Both the position numbers and the translations under genes were made by a program. A stretch of 13,408 nucleotides of DNA. It comes from JBEIJQ01 sp040380145 (lineage in GTDB: Bacteria > Bacteroidota > Bacteroidia > Chitinophagales > Saprospiraceae). Positions within the stretch are counted from its first letter, which is position 1. Each line of letters begins with the position of its first letter. Shown piece by piece: positions 7,003 through 13,408 of the stretch. The notes beneath the pieces are model-generated. The model was not told the DNA's origin and did no database searches. It worked only from the letters and a program-made list of their open reading frames with translations. The stretch lies in contig JBEIJQ010000084.1 of assembly GCA_040380145.1 (NCBI GenBank), positions 1 through 13,408 of the forward strand, written 5' to 3'.

Positions 7003-8442
7003 TTACCGACCGGTCTTGGACCACCATTCCAGTTCAGGCCGTCCGGGAGTGTCTTCCAAACGGATGAAGCCGCTCTCGAGCAAGATGCTTTCGGGAGGAG
7101 GTACCGGCTGTTGGTCTTTTTTCGAACGGTCCACCAAAACGAAGGCTACGTTCTTCAAAATAGCGGTATCGGATTGCCAAGGCGGCCGGAAACGGAATCC
7201 GTACCGTGCCTTGTCGGCCGGTTGCAGATCGGCCAAATAGTAGAGGTGCTGTACGCCGTAGAGCAGGCATTTTTCGTCGTTGGGCACCAAGGACCTAGCT
7301 CTGTCGGCCAAAACCCGCAAACGGGCGTTTTCATCGTTCGAGCGCCACGTTCCGACGGTCAACAAAGCATTGGCGGACAACCAAAGGCACAGGGCCGTTT
7401 GGCCCCAAACAGCCCACGAAAACCACGACCCCCGCTTTTCCGATACTTGTCCGATGCCCCAATGGGCCAACAAAAAGGCGTAAGGCAAATAGATCTGCGT
7501 GTAGTGCGGGTATTGCTTGAAATACAAGGGCAGTAAGGACGCGAACAGCGACAGGACCAACCACGCGGGCCTACGCTCCTTGAGCCCAACGGGAAACAGG
7601 AAAGCCAGCAAAAGCAAAGGACTGAACCACAGGATGTGTTTCAACAGAAACTTGACCGCCCAATCGATCCGATGATACCCGTAATCTTCTCCCGCAGAAA
7701 GGAGCATTTGTACCAAAGACAGCGGTGAAATGCCCGACCAAAACCAGATGATGCCGAAAAACAGCAACCCGAACAACATCCCGCCGAGCAGCATCCACAA
7801 AGCGGCGACCAAGCTACGGGCCCACGAAACGCCGGAACCGAACAACACATAAATTCCCAAAATGCCCACCGGAGCCAAGCCATACTGTTTGGACATCACC
7901 GAAACGCCCGCCAACATGCCCGCAACAATGTACCAAAAAGGGCTGCCATCGGTTTCTTCGGCCTTCAAGACACATAGAGCGGCGGAAAGTGCTCCCAGCA
8001 CCAAAAAAGGTTCCAGCATCACAAAAGGGCCGTCGTTCAAGAAAAAGGCCAGAAAATAAGAGGCCGCCGTCAATCCTTGGACAATGGAATGCGCAAACAA
8101 ACGCCCCGCCAAACGGTATAGAATGATACAGTTGGCCAGCTGAACCACCAAAATGAACGCGGTGAAAACCTCATGACGGGCAAAGCCGAACAGTTTGCCC
8201 ACCAAAGCCAAAGCCCAAAAACCCACGGGCGGGTAGCGCATCGCCACATCGCGGAACGGGGCGTCTCCCTCGGCAATTGCACGCGCCGTGGACAAAAAGT
8301 ATCCCGCATCTTTGTTGACCGGAGCCCACAGCAATGCGGCAGCGCCCAGCAATGCTGCCAGGCCCCAAAAGGACAAGGGAAGATGGCGAAACCATTTTGG
8401 GGCGTTCAATGGCCCTTGGACTGATGACCGGGCAAGGTTCAT
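7003..8442 (-). CDS. GT-C membrane glycosyltransferase (GT39/ArnT-like)
   Basis: The 479-aa protein has about 10-12 hydrophobic segments. In the first extracytoplasmic loop it has NKDAGYFLSTARAIAEGDAP followed by FRD and RYPP (about 43-72). An acidic residue there (D45) and an EGxxPYxD-PP-like pattern are features of GT-C enzymes that use polyprenyl-phosphate sugars (PMT/ArnT/GT39 type). The last ~100 residues look soluble and probably periplasmic. The likely role is adding a sugar from a lipid carrier to a lipid, glycan or protein on the outer face of the inner membrane; acceptor and sugar are unknown. ATG at 8442 is preferred. The open frame runs back to 8694, but that extension is Arg/Lys-rich, overlaps the divergent DUF5686 gene and would pass through the promoter. 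It is the first gene of the four-gene minus-strand unit. Confidence 0.85.
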   Translation of the reverse strand: MNLARSSVQGPLNAPKWFRHLPLSFWGLAALLGAAALLWAPVNKDAGYFLSTARAIAEGDAPFRDVAMRYPPVGFWALALVGKLFGFARHEVFTAFILVVQLANCIILYRLAGRLFAHSIVQGLTAASYFLAFFLNDGPFVMLEPFLVLGALSAALCVLKAEETDGSPFWYIVAGMLAGVSVMSKQYGLAPVGILGIYVLFGSGVSWARSLVAALWMLLGGMLFGLLFFGIIWFWSGISPLSLVQMLLSAGEDYGYHRIDWAVKFLLKHILWFSPLLLLAFLFPVGLKERRPAWLVLSLFASLLPLYFKQYPHYTQIYLPYAFLLAHWGIGQVSEKRGSWFSWAVWGQTALCLWLSANALLTVGTWRSNDENARLRVLADRARSLVPNDEKCLLYGVQHLYYLADLQPADKARYGFRFRPPWQSDTAILKNVAFVLVDRSKKDQQPVPPPESILLESGFIRLEDTPGRPELEWWSKTGR

Positions 8443-8482
8443 GGGTATTTCTGGTGCCGGGGTAAGAGAGAAGGTAAGGTCA

Positions 8483-8490
8483 CAAAGGTA
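8483..8490 (-). promoter_or_regulatory. Putative -7 box (TACCTTTG) for the glycosyltransferase operon
   Basis: On the minus strand these bases read TACCTTTG, matching the Bacteroidota sigma-ABfr -7 consensus TAnnTTTG. It lies 41 bases from the ATG at 8442, giving a leader of about 35 nt. The -33 box is poor: the nearest TTTTG is only 12 nt upstream, closer than the usual 19-21 nt spacing. Confidence 0.4.
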
Positions 8491-8534
8491 AGTCGCAGGT
8501 TTCAAAAGGACGCTTGTTCGATCCAAAAACCCCT

Positions 8535-8569
8535 TTTGGTCGGTCAAAACCTTTTTTTTTGTATTCTTG
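8535..8569 (+). promoter_or_regulatory. Putative promoter for the DUF5686 gene
   Basis: TTTG at 8535-8538 and TATTCTTG at 8562-8569 (one mismatch to TAnnTTTG) are separated by 23 nt, slightly more than usual. The leader to the ATG at 8622 would be about 45 nt. A run of nine T (8552-8560) lies between the boxes. The whole 179-nt divergent region 8443-8621 therefore seems to hold two outward promoters and no gene. Confidence 0.3.
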
Positions 8570-8621
8570 GGGAAAATTTCATCCGTTTCACCCCGATCGG
8601 CCTCGCCCGACCTTCCAATAA

Positions 8622-11171
8622 ATGTTCGGATTCTCAGAAAAAAAACTGTTCGTCTCCGCTTGGCTCCTGTTGGCCGCTCTGTTGTCGAGCGCACAGGAAC
8701 GGATCACCGTCACCGGGCAGATCGTGGACGACGACAGCGAAGAGCCGATCCCCTTTGCCAACGTCGCGCTGAAAAATGCTCCGGCCGCCTCCATGGCCGA
8801 TGAGGACGGTCACTACACCTTATCGATCGATGCCCGTCTGCTGCACGGGGGCGATTCCATCGTTTTTTCGGCCGTCGGTTTCGAAGATCGGTCCAAACCC
8901 GTTTCCGCCCAGGCAAACCAGACGATCTACGTGCGCCTGTCCTCCACGGCACAATCCCTGGAAGGAGTGACCGTGTTGGCCGGCGAAAACCCCGCCAATA
9001 GGATCGTGCGCAACATCGTGGCCAACAAAGACCGACACGATCTGCGCAGCCGCTCCAGTTTCCAAACGGAAGTTTATGTGAAAACCGAACTGGACATAGA
9101 CAACCTCGATGCCCGCCTCCGAGATGCCCAATTGCTCAAACCCTTTGATTTCGTCTGGGAAAACATCGACAGCGTTTCGGATGTCAAGCCTTTTCTCCCC
9201 GCTTTCATGGAAGAAGAGTTGGCCGACATCTACTATGTCGCCCAATCGGGACCGCCCAAATACGTGCCCAAGGCACGGCGCGTCTCCGGTGTCGAAAACC
9301 AGTCCGTGGTGGAACTGATCGGCAACATGCACGAGGATTATAGTCTGTACGACAACTGGATCAGCATCCTCGACAAACCGTTTGCCTCCCCCTTTTCCTC
9401 CACGCCCTTCCAGTACTACGAATTTTACATTCAAGACAGTGCTTTTCTCAAAAACCGTTGGTGCTACAAATTGAAATACAAGCCAAAACGGCAGCAAGAG
9501 AACACCTTTTTCGGAGATTTCTGGGTGGACATGGAAAATTGGGCCATCGTGATCGCCAATCTGCGGATGAGCCCGGACGTGAACATCAATTTTGTGGAAA
9601 GGGTCATCCTGTACCACGAAAGCGACCGCATCGGCCCCGATTCGGCCTGGCTGCCCTCCAAGGAAAAGGCCGTGCTGGACTTCATCGCCACCAAACAATC
9701 CCCGGGGCTGATCGCCCGCAAGACGCGCTCTTACCGAAATTATCGAATCGACGCACCCGATATCTCCGCCCTGCACGGCGCGGCCGATCCCGAAACCCTG
9801 CGCTCGCAAGATCTGGTGCGGGCCGACAGTTTTTGGACAAAAGCCCGGCACGACACGCTCTCGCACAACGAGGCAATGGTATATTGGATGATAGACAGTG
9901 TGAAAAAAGTGCCCGTTTACAAAACTTATGTGGATGTGGTCCGAACCTTGGTGACGGGATTCAAGGAATTCGGCCCGATCGGGGTGGGGCCCATTTTCAA
10001 CCTGATGAGCCAAAACGCCTATGAAGGCCTCCGGTTCCAATTGGGGTTGAGCACTACGACCCGGTTCAGCCGAAAAGTCCGCCTGTTCGGGTACGCCGCC
10101 TATGGTCTGCGCGACGGAGAACTCAAGTTCGGGGGCGATTTCCAGTACAACCTGTCAGAAAAACCGTTTTCGTACTTGGGCGGAGCCTACCGAAACGATG
10201 TGGACCTGCGGTACGAAAACTCGGAAGAACCCAACGAGGACAACCTCTTCGCGGGCATATACCGCCGGCCCATCCCCCAAAAACTGCTGCGCATCGAAGA
10301 GGGCAAATTCTTCGTGCAAAAAGGCTGGCCCAAAGGCTGGAGCAGCCGATTCACCCTGCTGCACAGGACGATGGCCCCGCTCGGCCAGACCGGTTTCCAC
10401 TTCCGATACCTGCGCGCCCCAGAAAACGGCAGTGGGACCGATACCGTGGTAAGCGCCTCGGAAATGATGTTCCGCATCCGATATGCTTTCCGGGAACAAG
10501 TTTTCCAGAGCGCTTTTTCAGAAAGAAGCCTCGGCTCCAAATTCCCCATACTGGATCTGCAATACACCGCCTCGCTGCCGGGGGTTTTGGGCGCGCGGTA
10601 CGCCTACCACAAATTTACCCTCGGCATAACCCATTGGTTCAATGTAGCCCCGATCGGTTGGATGCGGTACCAGATCCAGGCCGGTAAAATCATCGGCAAC
10701 CTGCCCTACCTGCTGCTCGAAGTGCACGACGGCAACGAGACCTATTTTTACCTGCGCGATGCTTTCAACGGAATGAACCGATACGAGTTCGTCAGCGATC
10801 AATGGGTACAACTGAACTTCGAACACCATTGGGACGGCTTTTTCTTCAACCATATCCCTCTGCTGCGCAAATTGAAATGGCGGGAAGTATTTGGACTGAA
10901 AGCCATCTACGGCTCCGTTTCTGACCGCAACCGCGACGCCAACCGGCCCAACGAGTACGATCGGGCTTACACGGATTACCGCACTTCCCCCATTCCGGGC
11001 GAAGGCGTTTTTTACGGCTCGTTCGACCAGGGACCCTATGTGGAGATCAACGCGGGCATCGAAAACATCTTCCGCTTTATCCGCATCGATGCCCTATGGC
11101 GGCTCAATTACCTGTCGGCCCGCTACGCCACTCCGTTCACCCTGCGGGGGACGATGGTCTTCAATTTCTGA
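8622..11171 (+). CDS. DUF5686 outer-membrane protein with carboxypeptidase-like regulatory domain
   Basis: The 849-aa protein starts with a signal peptide (KK at 7-8, hydrophobic 9-22, cleavage probably after A24 before QE). Residues 27-118 form a carboxypeptidase-regulatory-like beta-sandwich, with TGQIVDDDSEEPIPFANVAL and, later, FSAVGFED. From about residue 121 (ENPANRIVRNIVANKDRHD) the sequence follows the DUF5686 family through to the end. The C-terminal part is rich in aromatic and alternating residues and ends in TMVFNF with a terminal Phe, as outer-membrane beta-barrels do. Total length suits the family. The family is widespread in Bacteroidota, and its function is not established; a TonB-receptor-like N-terminal domain suggests a surface role. 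It stands alone on the plus strand, divergent from the glycosyltransferase operon and convergent with the next gene, 33 nt apart. Confidence 0.92.
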   Translation: MFGFSEKKLFVSAWLLLAALLSSAQERITVTGQIVDDDSEEPIPFANVALKNAPAASMADEDGHYTLSIDARLLHGGDSIVFSAVGFEDRSKPVSAQANQTIYVRLSSTAQSLEGVTVLAGENPANRIVRNIVANKDRHDLRSRSSFQTEVYVKTELDIDNLDARLRDAQLLKPFDFVWENIDSVSDVKPFLPAFMEEELADIYYVAQSGPPKYVPKARRVSGVENQSVVELIGNMHEDYSLYDNWISILDKPFASPFSSTPFQYYEFYIQDSAFLKNRWCYKLKYKPKRQQENTFFGDFWVDMENWAIVIANLRMSPDVNINFVERVILYHESDRIGPDSAWLPSKEKAVLDFIATKQSPGLIARKTRSYRNYRIDAPDISALHGAADPETLRSQDLVRADSFWTKARHDTLSHNEAMVYWMIDSVKKVPVYKTYVDVVRTLVTGFKEFGPIGVGPIFNLMSQNAYEGLRFQLGLSTTTRFSRKVRLFGYAAYGLRDGELKFGGDFQYNLSEKPFSYLGGAYRNDVDLRYENSEEPNEDNLFAGIYRRPIPQKLLRIEEGKFFVQKGWPKGWSSRFTLLHRTMAPLGQTGFHFRYLRAPENGSGTDTVVSASEMMFRIRYAFREQVFQSAFSERSLGSKFPILDLQYTASLPGVLGARYAYHKFTLGITHWFNVAPIGWMRYQIQAGKIIGNLPYLLLEVHDGNETYFYLRDAFNGMNRYEFVSDQWVQLNFEHHWDGFFFNHIPLLRKLKWREVFGLKAIYGSVSDRNRDANRPNEYDRAYTDYRTSPIPGEGVFYGSFDQGPYVEINAGIENIFRFIRIDALWRLNYLSARYATPFTLRGTMVFNF

Positions 11172-11204
11172 TTAAGGCTTACAAAAAAAGCCGCGCCAAT
11201 AGGT

Positions 11205-11948
11205 TCATGAGCCTTTCCGTGGAACTGGTATTTTTTTGACTCCCCTTCTGGCTTTCATGGCCAATAAGATCAAAAGCACCAACAGGGTCAACCAAACAAC
11301 CGCGGCGCCGATGCCGCCCACCAGGGAAAAGGTGGCCCAGGAGAAAGATGCGCCGAACAGCAGTGCGACTAGGGCATACAATCCTCCGAAGAGCAAAAAA
11401 ACGATCGCCGTAAGAATCAGCAATACAGTGATCAGCCATGAACGGGCCCGGTTGCGGTAGGGTTTCCCATTGCCCCACAGGACCGAAGGCGCGGGCACGG
11501 CCCGAAAATGGTGGAGGTCGCGCTTGCGCCGGATTTTCCACCAAATGCCCATCAACGCCCAGAGAAGCAGCATCGAACCGCCTATCACCCCCGTTGCTAC
11601 TGCCCCGGCGGTCAAAAAAGCCGCCCAACTGAAAGCGGCATTGCCCACCAGCCAAGACATCGTGGCATACAAGGTTCCTGACAGCAACTGCACGCCGCCC
11701 AGAAAAAGAGCCACCTTGCCCACTGTCCGCCAAAAATGCCTCGCGGGCGAGGGCTGCCGGTGCGGTTTCTCATCGGGCCCGATGGAGCGGAATGCAACCG
11801 GCTCGGAGCCCTTGTGAGCGGAAGCGCGAACGGTGGTCGTATCGACAGGCGGCAACCTGTTCGGAACGGAGGCAACAGGCATTGGATCGGGCGGCCTTAC
11901 AGCCGACAACGGAATCGCCCAGAGCAAAAAAAACAGCAGTTTTTTCAC
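11205..11948 (-). CDS. Hypothetical membrane protein with signal peptide and internal duplication, GTG start
   Basis: I do not recognise this 247-aa family. It begins MKKLLFFLLWAIPLSA, a plausible signal peptide, followed by a Pro-rich, probably periplasmic stretch (18-70) and then four predicted membrane segments at about 76-97, 105-136, 170-195 and 203-231. Short basic segments follow each pair (WWKIRRKR at 136-143, MKARRG at 231-236). The two halves of the membrane part look alike: residues 88-122 (LLSGTLYATMSWLVG...) align with 185-218 (LLFGGLYALVALLFG...), both containing FSWA. The start is GTG at 11948, supported by the MKKLL N-terminus and by a promoter motif just upstream. It is alone on its strand between two plus-strand genes. 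The function is unknown. Confidence 0.75.
   Translation of the reverse strand: MKKLLFFLLWAIPLSAVRPPDPMPVASVPNRLPPVDTTTVRASAHKGSEPVAFRSIGPDEKPHRQPSPARHFWRTVGKVALFLGGVQLLSGTLYATMSWLVGNAAFSWAAFLTAGAVATGVIGGSMLLLWALMGIWWKIRRKRDLHHFRAVPAPSVLWGNGKPYRNRARSWLITVLLILTAIVFLLFGGLYALVALLFGASFSWATFSLVGGIGAAVVWLTLLVLLILLAMKARRGVKKIPVPRKGS
11295..11687 (-). repeat. Internal duplication of a two-helix membrane unit
   Basis: Protein residues 88-122 (11687-11583) and 185-218 (11396-11295) align over about 35 positions with one gap, sharing LL-x-G-x-LYA, L-x-G-x-A/S-FSWA and closing Gly/Ala-rich helices. The similarity is visible in the protein rather than as long identical DNA, which suggests an old duplication. 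Confidence 0.55.
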
Positions 11949-11967
11949 GGGTATTTTTTCAGTTTCA

Positions 11968-11999
11968 CAAAATTAGTCCGTTGAAGCGATGAGGGCCAA
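11968..11999 (-). promoter_or_regulatory. Putative promoter for the duplicated membrane protein gene
   Basis: On the minus strand, TTG (complement of 11997-11999) is followed after 21 nt by TAATTTTG (complement of 11968-11975). This fits the Bacteroidota TTTG-N19-21-TAnnTTTG pattern. The leader to the GTG at 11948 would be short, about 13-15 nt. Confidence 0.42.
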
Positions 12000-12041
12000 T
12001 GGTTGCCGTCTTTTGTTTTCACAAAAAAATACAGGTCCCTC

Positions 12042-12056
12042 TTTTTTTCCGAAAAA
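12042..12056. repeat. Degenerate T7-CCG-A6 element
   Basis: A run of seven T, CCG, then six A resembles the two perfect T8-CG-A7 elements of this window but is not identical. It lies in the 218-nt divergent region 11949-12166, between the two promoters. Confidence 0.4.
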
Positions 12057-12095
12057 ATACGACCCATCCGACAAAAACAAACTGCCGGACTGCCC

Positions 12096-12124
12096 TTTCG
12101 GGCGCGGCCGATTGCTTACCTTTG
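12096..12124 (+). promoter_or_regulatory. Putative promoter for rocD
   Basis: TACCTTTG at 12117-12124 matches the Bacteroidota -7 consensus TAnnTTTG exactly. TTTCG at 12096-12100 is an imperfect -33 box with 16 nt spacing. Transcription would start near 12131, leaving a leader of about 36 nt that contains the T8-CG-A7 element. Confidence 0.45.
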
Positions 12125-12138
12125 CCGGCGCTGAAATT

Positions 12139-12160
12139 TTCTTTTTTTTCGAAAAAAATC
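12139..12160. repeat. T8-CG-A7 palindromic element, copy 2, in the rocD leader
   Basis: This is identical over 22 bp to 3473-3494. It ends 6 bases before the rocD ATG at 12167, where a ribosome-binding site would normally be. In RNA the T7-CG-A7 core is self-complementary but has almost no loop, so only part of it could fold as a hairpin. Confidence 0.6.
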
Positions 12161-12166
12161 CCCGCC

Positions 12167-13408
12167 ATGTCTCTCGAATATGATTCCATCATCGCGCAAG
12201 GCAGCCGCTCCGAAGAACTGATCCGTTTGGAAGACCGCCACGGCGCGCACAATTACCACCCGCTGCCCGTGGTGCTGGAGCGGGGCCAAGGCGTGTATGT
12301 CTGGGACGTGGAAGGACGCCGCTACTACGATTTCCTTTCCGCTTATTCCGCGGTCAACCAAGGCCATTGCCACCCGGAGATCGTGGCCGCCCTGACCGAA
12401 CAGGCGTCCAAACTGACGCTTTGTTCGAGGGCTTTCTACAACAGCCGTTTGGGCGAATACGAGGCCTACATCACCGACTACTTCGGCTACGACAAGGTTT
12501 TGCCGATGAATACGGGCGTCGAGGGCGGCGAAACGGCTGTCAAACTATGCCGGCGCTGGGGTTACGAAGTGAAAGGGATACCGCCCAACCAGGCCAAGAT
12601 CGTTTTTGCCAAGGGCAATTTCTGGGGCCGGACCTTGGCGGCCGTCTCTTCCTCCACCGATCCGTCGAGCTACCGCCACTACGGCCCCTACATGCCGGGC
12701 TTCGAATTGGTGCCCTACAACGACCTCGAGGCCCTCGAAACGGCCTTGCAAGACCCGCACGTGGCCGGCTTTATGGTCGAGCCCATCCAAGGGGAAGCTG
12801 GAGTCGTCGTGCCCGACAAAGGATATATGCGCCGGGTGCATGAACTCTGCCAAAAGTACCACGTGCTGCTGATCGCCGACGAGGTGCAAACGGGCATCGC
12901 GCGCACGGGCAAACTGCTCTGCTGCGACCACGACAACGTCAAACCCGATATCCTCGTGCTCGGAAAAGCGCTTTCCGGCGGCGTCATGCCTGTATCGGCC
13001 GTCCTGTGCCGCAACGAGATCATGCTCACCATCAAACCCGGCGAGCACGGCTCCACCTTCGGCGGCAACCCCTTGGCCTGTGCCGTCGCCACGGCAGCCC
13101 TCGAGGTGGTGCGCAAAGAAAAATTGGCCGACAACGCCGCCCGCCTCGGCGAAATTTTCCGCTCGCGCATGAACGAACTCCGCGAAAAGACCGACACTGT
13201 GGTCAAAGTGCGCGGCATGGGCCTCTTGAACGCGATCGAAGTGAACGACTCCGAAGAGGGCGACCTGGCCTGGAACATTTGTCTGCGAATGCGCGAAAAC
13301 GGACTGCTAGCCAAGCCCACGCACGGCAACATCATCCGTTTCGCCCCGCCGCTCGTGATCGACGAGACCCAGCTGGACGAGTGCTGCGGGATCATCGAGC
13401 GGTCCATC
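12167..13408 (+). CDS. rocD: Ornithine--oxo-acid aminotransferase (3' end outside window)
   Basis: The frame is open for 414 codons from ATG 12167 to the last base, with no stop reached. The protein starts MSLEYDSIIAQGSRSEELIR and is a class III PLP-dependent aminotransferase. Visible motifs are DFLSAYSAVNQGHCHP (56-70), GVEGGETA (117-124), GNFWGRT (150-156), EPIQGEAG (205-212), IADEVQTG (236-243, with D238 contacting the PLP ring nitrogen) and VLGKALSGG (264-272, PLP Schiff-base K267). The spacing and residues match ornithine delta-aminotransferase, which converts ornithine and 2-oxoglutarate to glutamate-5-semialdehyde and glutamate in the cytoplasm, linking arginine and proline metabolism. 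The usual length is about 400-415 aa, so only a short tail should be missing. No Shine-Dalgarno sequence is present; the leader is A/T-rich. No arginine or proline gene is adjacent here. Confidence 0.95.
   Translation, partial: MSLEYDSIIAQGSRSEELIRLEDRHGAHNYHPLPVVLERGQGVYVWDVEGRRYYDFLSAYSAVNQGHCHPEIVAALTEQASKLTLCSRAFYNSRLGEYEAYITDYFGYDKVLPMNTGVEGGETAVKLCRRWGYEVKGIPPNQAKIVFAKGNFWGRTLAAVSSSTDPSSYRHYGPYMPGFELVPYNDLEALETALQDPHVAGFMVEPIQGEAGVVVPDKGYMRRVHELCQKYHVLLIADEVQTGIARTGKLLCCDHDNVKPDILVLGKALSGGVMPVSAVLCRNEIMLTIKPGEHGSTFGGNPLACAVATAALEVVRKEKLADNAARLGEIFRSRMNELREKTDTVVKVRGMGLLNAIEVNDSEEGDLAWNICLRMRENGLLAKPTHGNIIRFAPPLVIDETQLDECCGIIERSI

Noticed and set aside
8443..8694. N-terminal extension of the glycosyltransferase back to 8694
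   Set aside because: The added 84 residues are basic and unlike a GT-C N-terminus. They overlap the divergent DUF5686 start and the predicted promoter, and a good ATG exists at 8442.
11174..11215. Possible terminator between the DUF5686 gene and the convergent membrane protein gene (AAGGCT ... AGCCTT and GGCTT ... AAGCC pairings)
   Set aside because: Stems are only 5-6 bp, loops are long or contain the T-run, and no standard stem-plus-T-tract results in either direction.
12545..13407. Long minus-strand frames opposite rocD
   Set aside because: The plus-strand frame is an unmistakable ornithine aminotransferase with its PLP lysine, so the opposite frames are shadows.

Overview
The window looks like chromosomal DNA of a Bacteroidota (Bacteroidetes) bacterium of moderately high GC content. 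The lineage is supported by a SprB-repeat protein with a type B gliding-motility/type IX secretion C-terminal domain, a DUF5686 outer-membrane protein with a carboxypeptidase-like regulatory domain, genes without Shine-Dalgarno sequences, and several TAnnTTTG-type -7 promoter motifs. The family assignments rest on motifs read by eye; no database search was run. A genus cannot be named.

Layout from left to right. (1) 1-1515 (+): the 3' part of a large secreted adhesin-like protein with SprB repeats, closed by a strong bidirectional terminator at 1540-1569. (2) 3278-1643 (-): two tandem paralogous clan-MH zinc exopeptidase-like genes, both compact and with all metal-ligand motifs present. (3) 3279-3587: an AT-rich intergenic stretch holding a T8-CG-A7 palindrome. 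(4) 8442-3588 (-): a tightly packed four-gene unit encoding a GT-C membrane glycosyltransferase, a Wzx/MOP-type flippase, a membrane-anchored DNA/RNA non-specific endonuclease and a DAO-family FAD oxidoreductase. The spacings are 19 nt, a 4-nt ATGA overlap and 4 nt. Two of the four genes appear to start at TTG. (5) 8622-11171 (+): a divergent 849-aa DUF5686 outer-membrane protein. (6) 11948-11205 (-): a small signal-peptide-bearing membrane protein of unknown function with an internal duplication. (7) 12167-13408 (+): ornithine aminotransferase (rocD), nearly complete but cut by the window end. It is preceded by a TACCTTTG promoter motif and a second copy of the same 22-bp T8-CG-A7 element.

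The genes do not form one obvious pathway. The glycosyltransferase and flippase suggest export or modification of a lipid-linked glycan. The SprB-like and DUF5686 proteins are cell-surface components, and rocD and the peptidases are amino-acid and peptide metabolism. I see no phage, IS, CRISPR, tRNA or rRNA signal and no clear defence system. The items most worth a second look are the shared T8-CG-A7 element, the minimal tandem peptidases, the internally duplicated membrane protein, and the nuclease embedded in a glycan-export operon.
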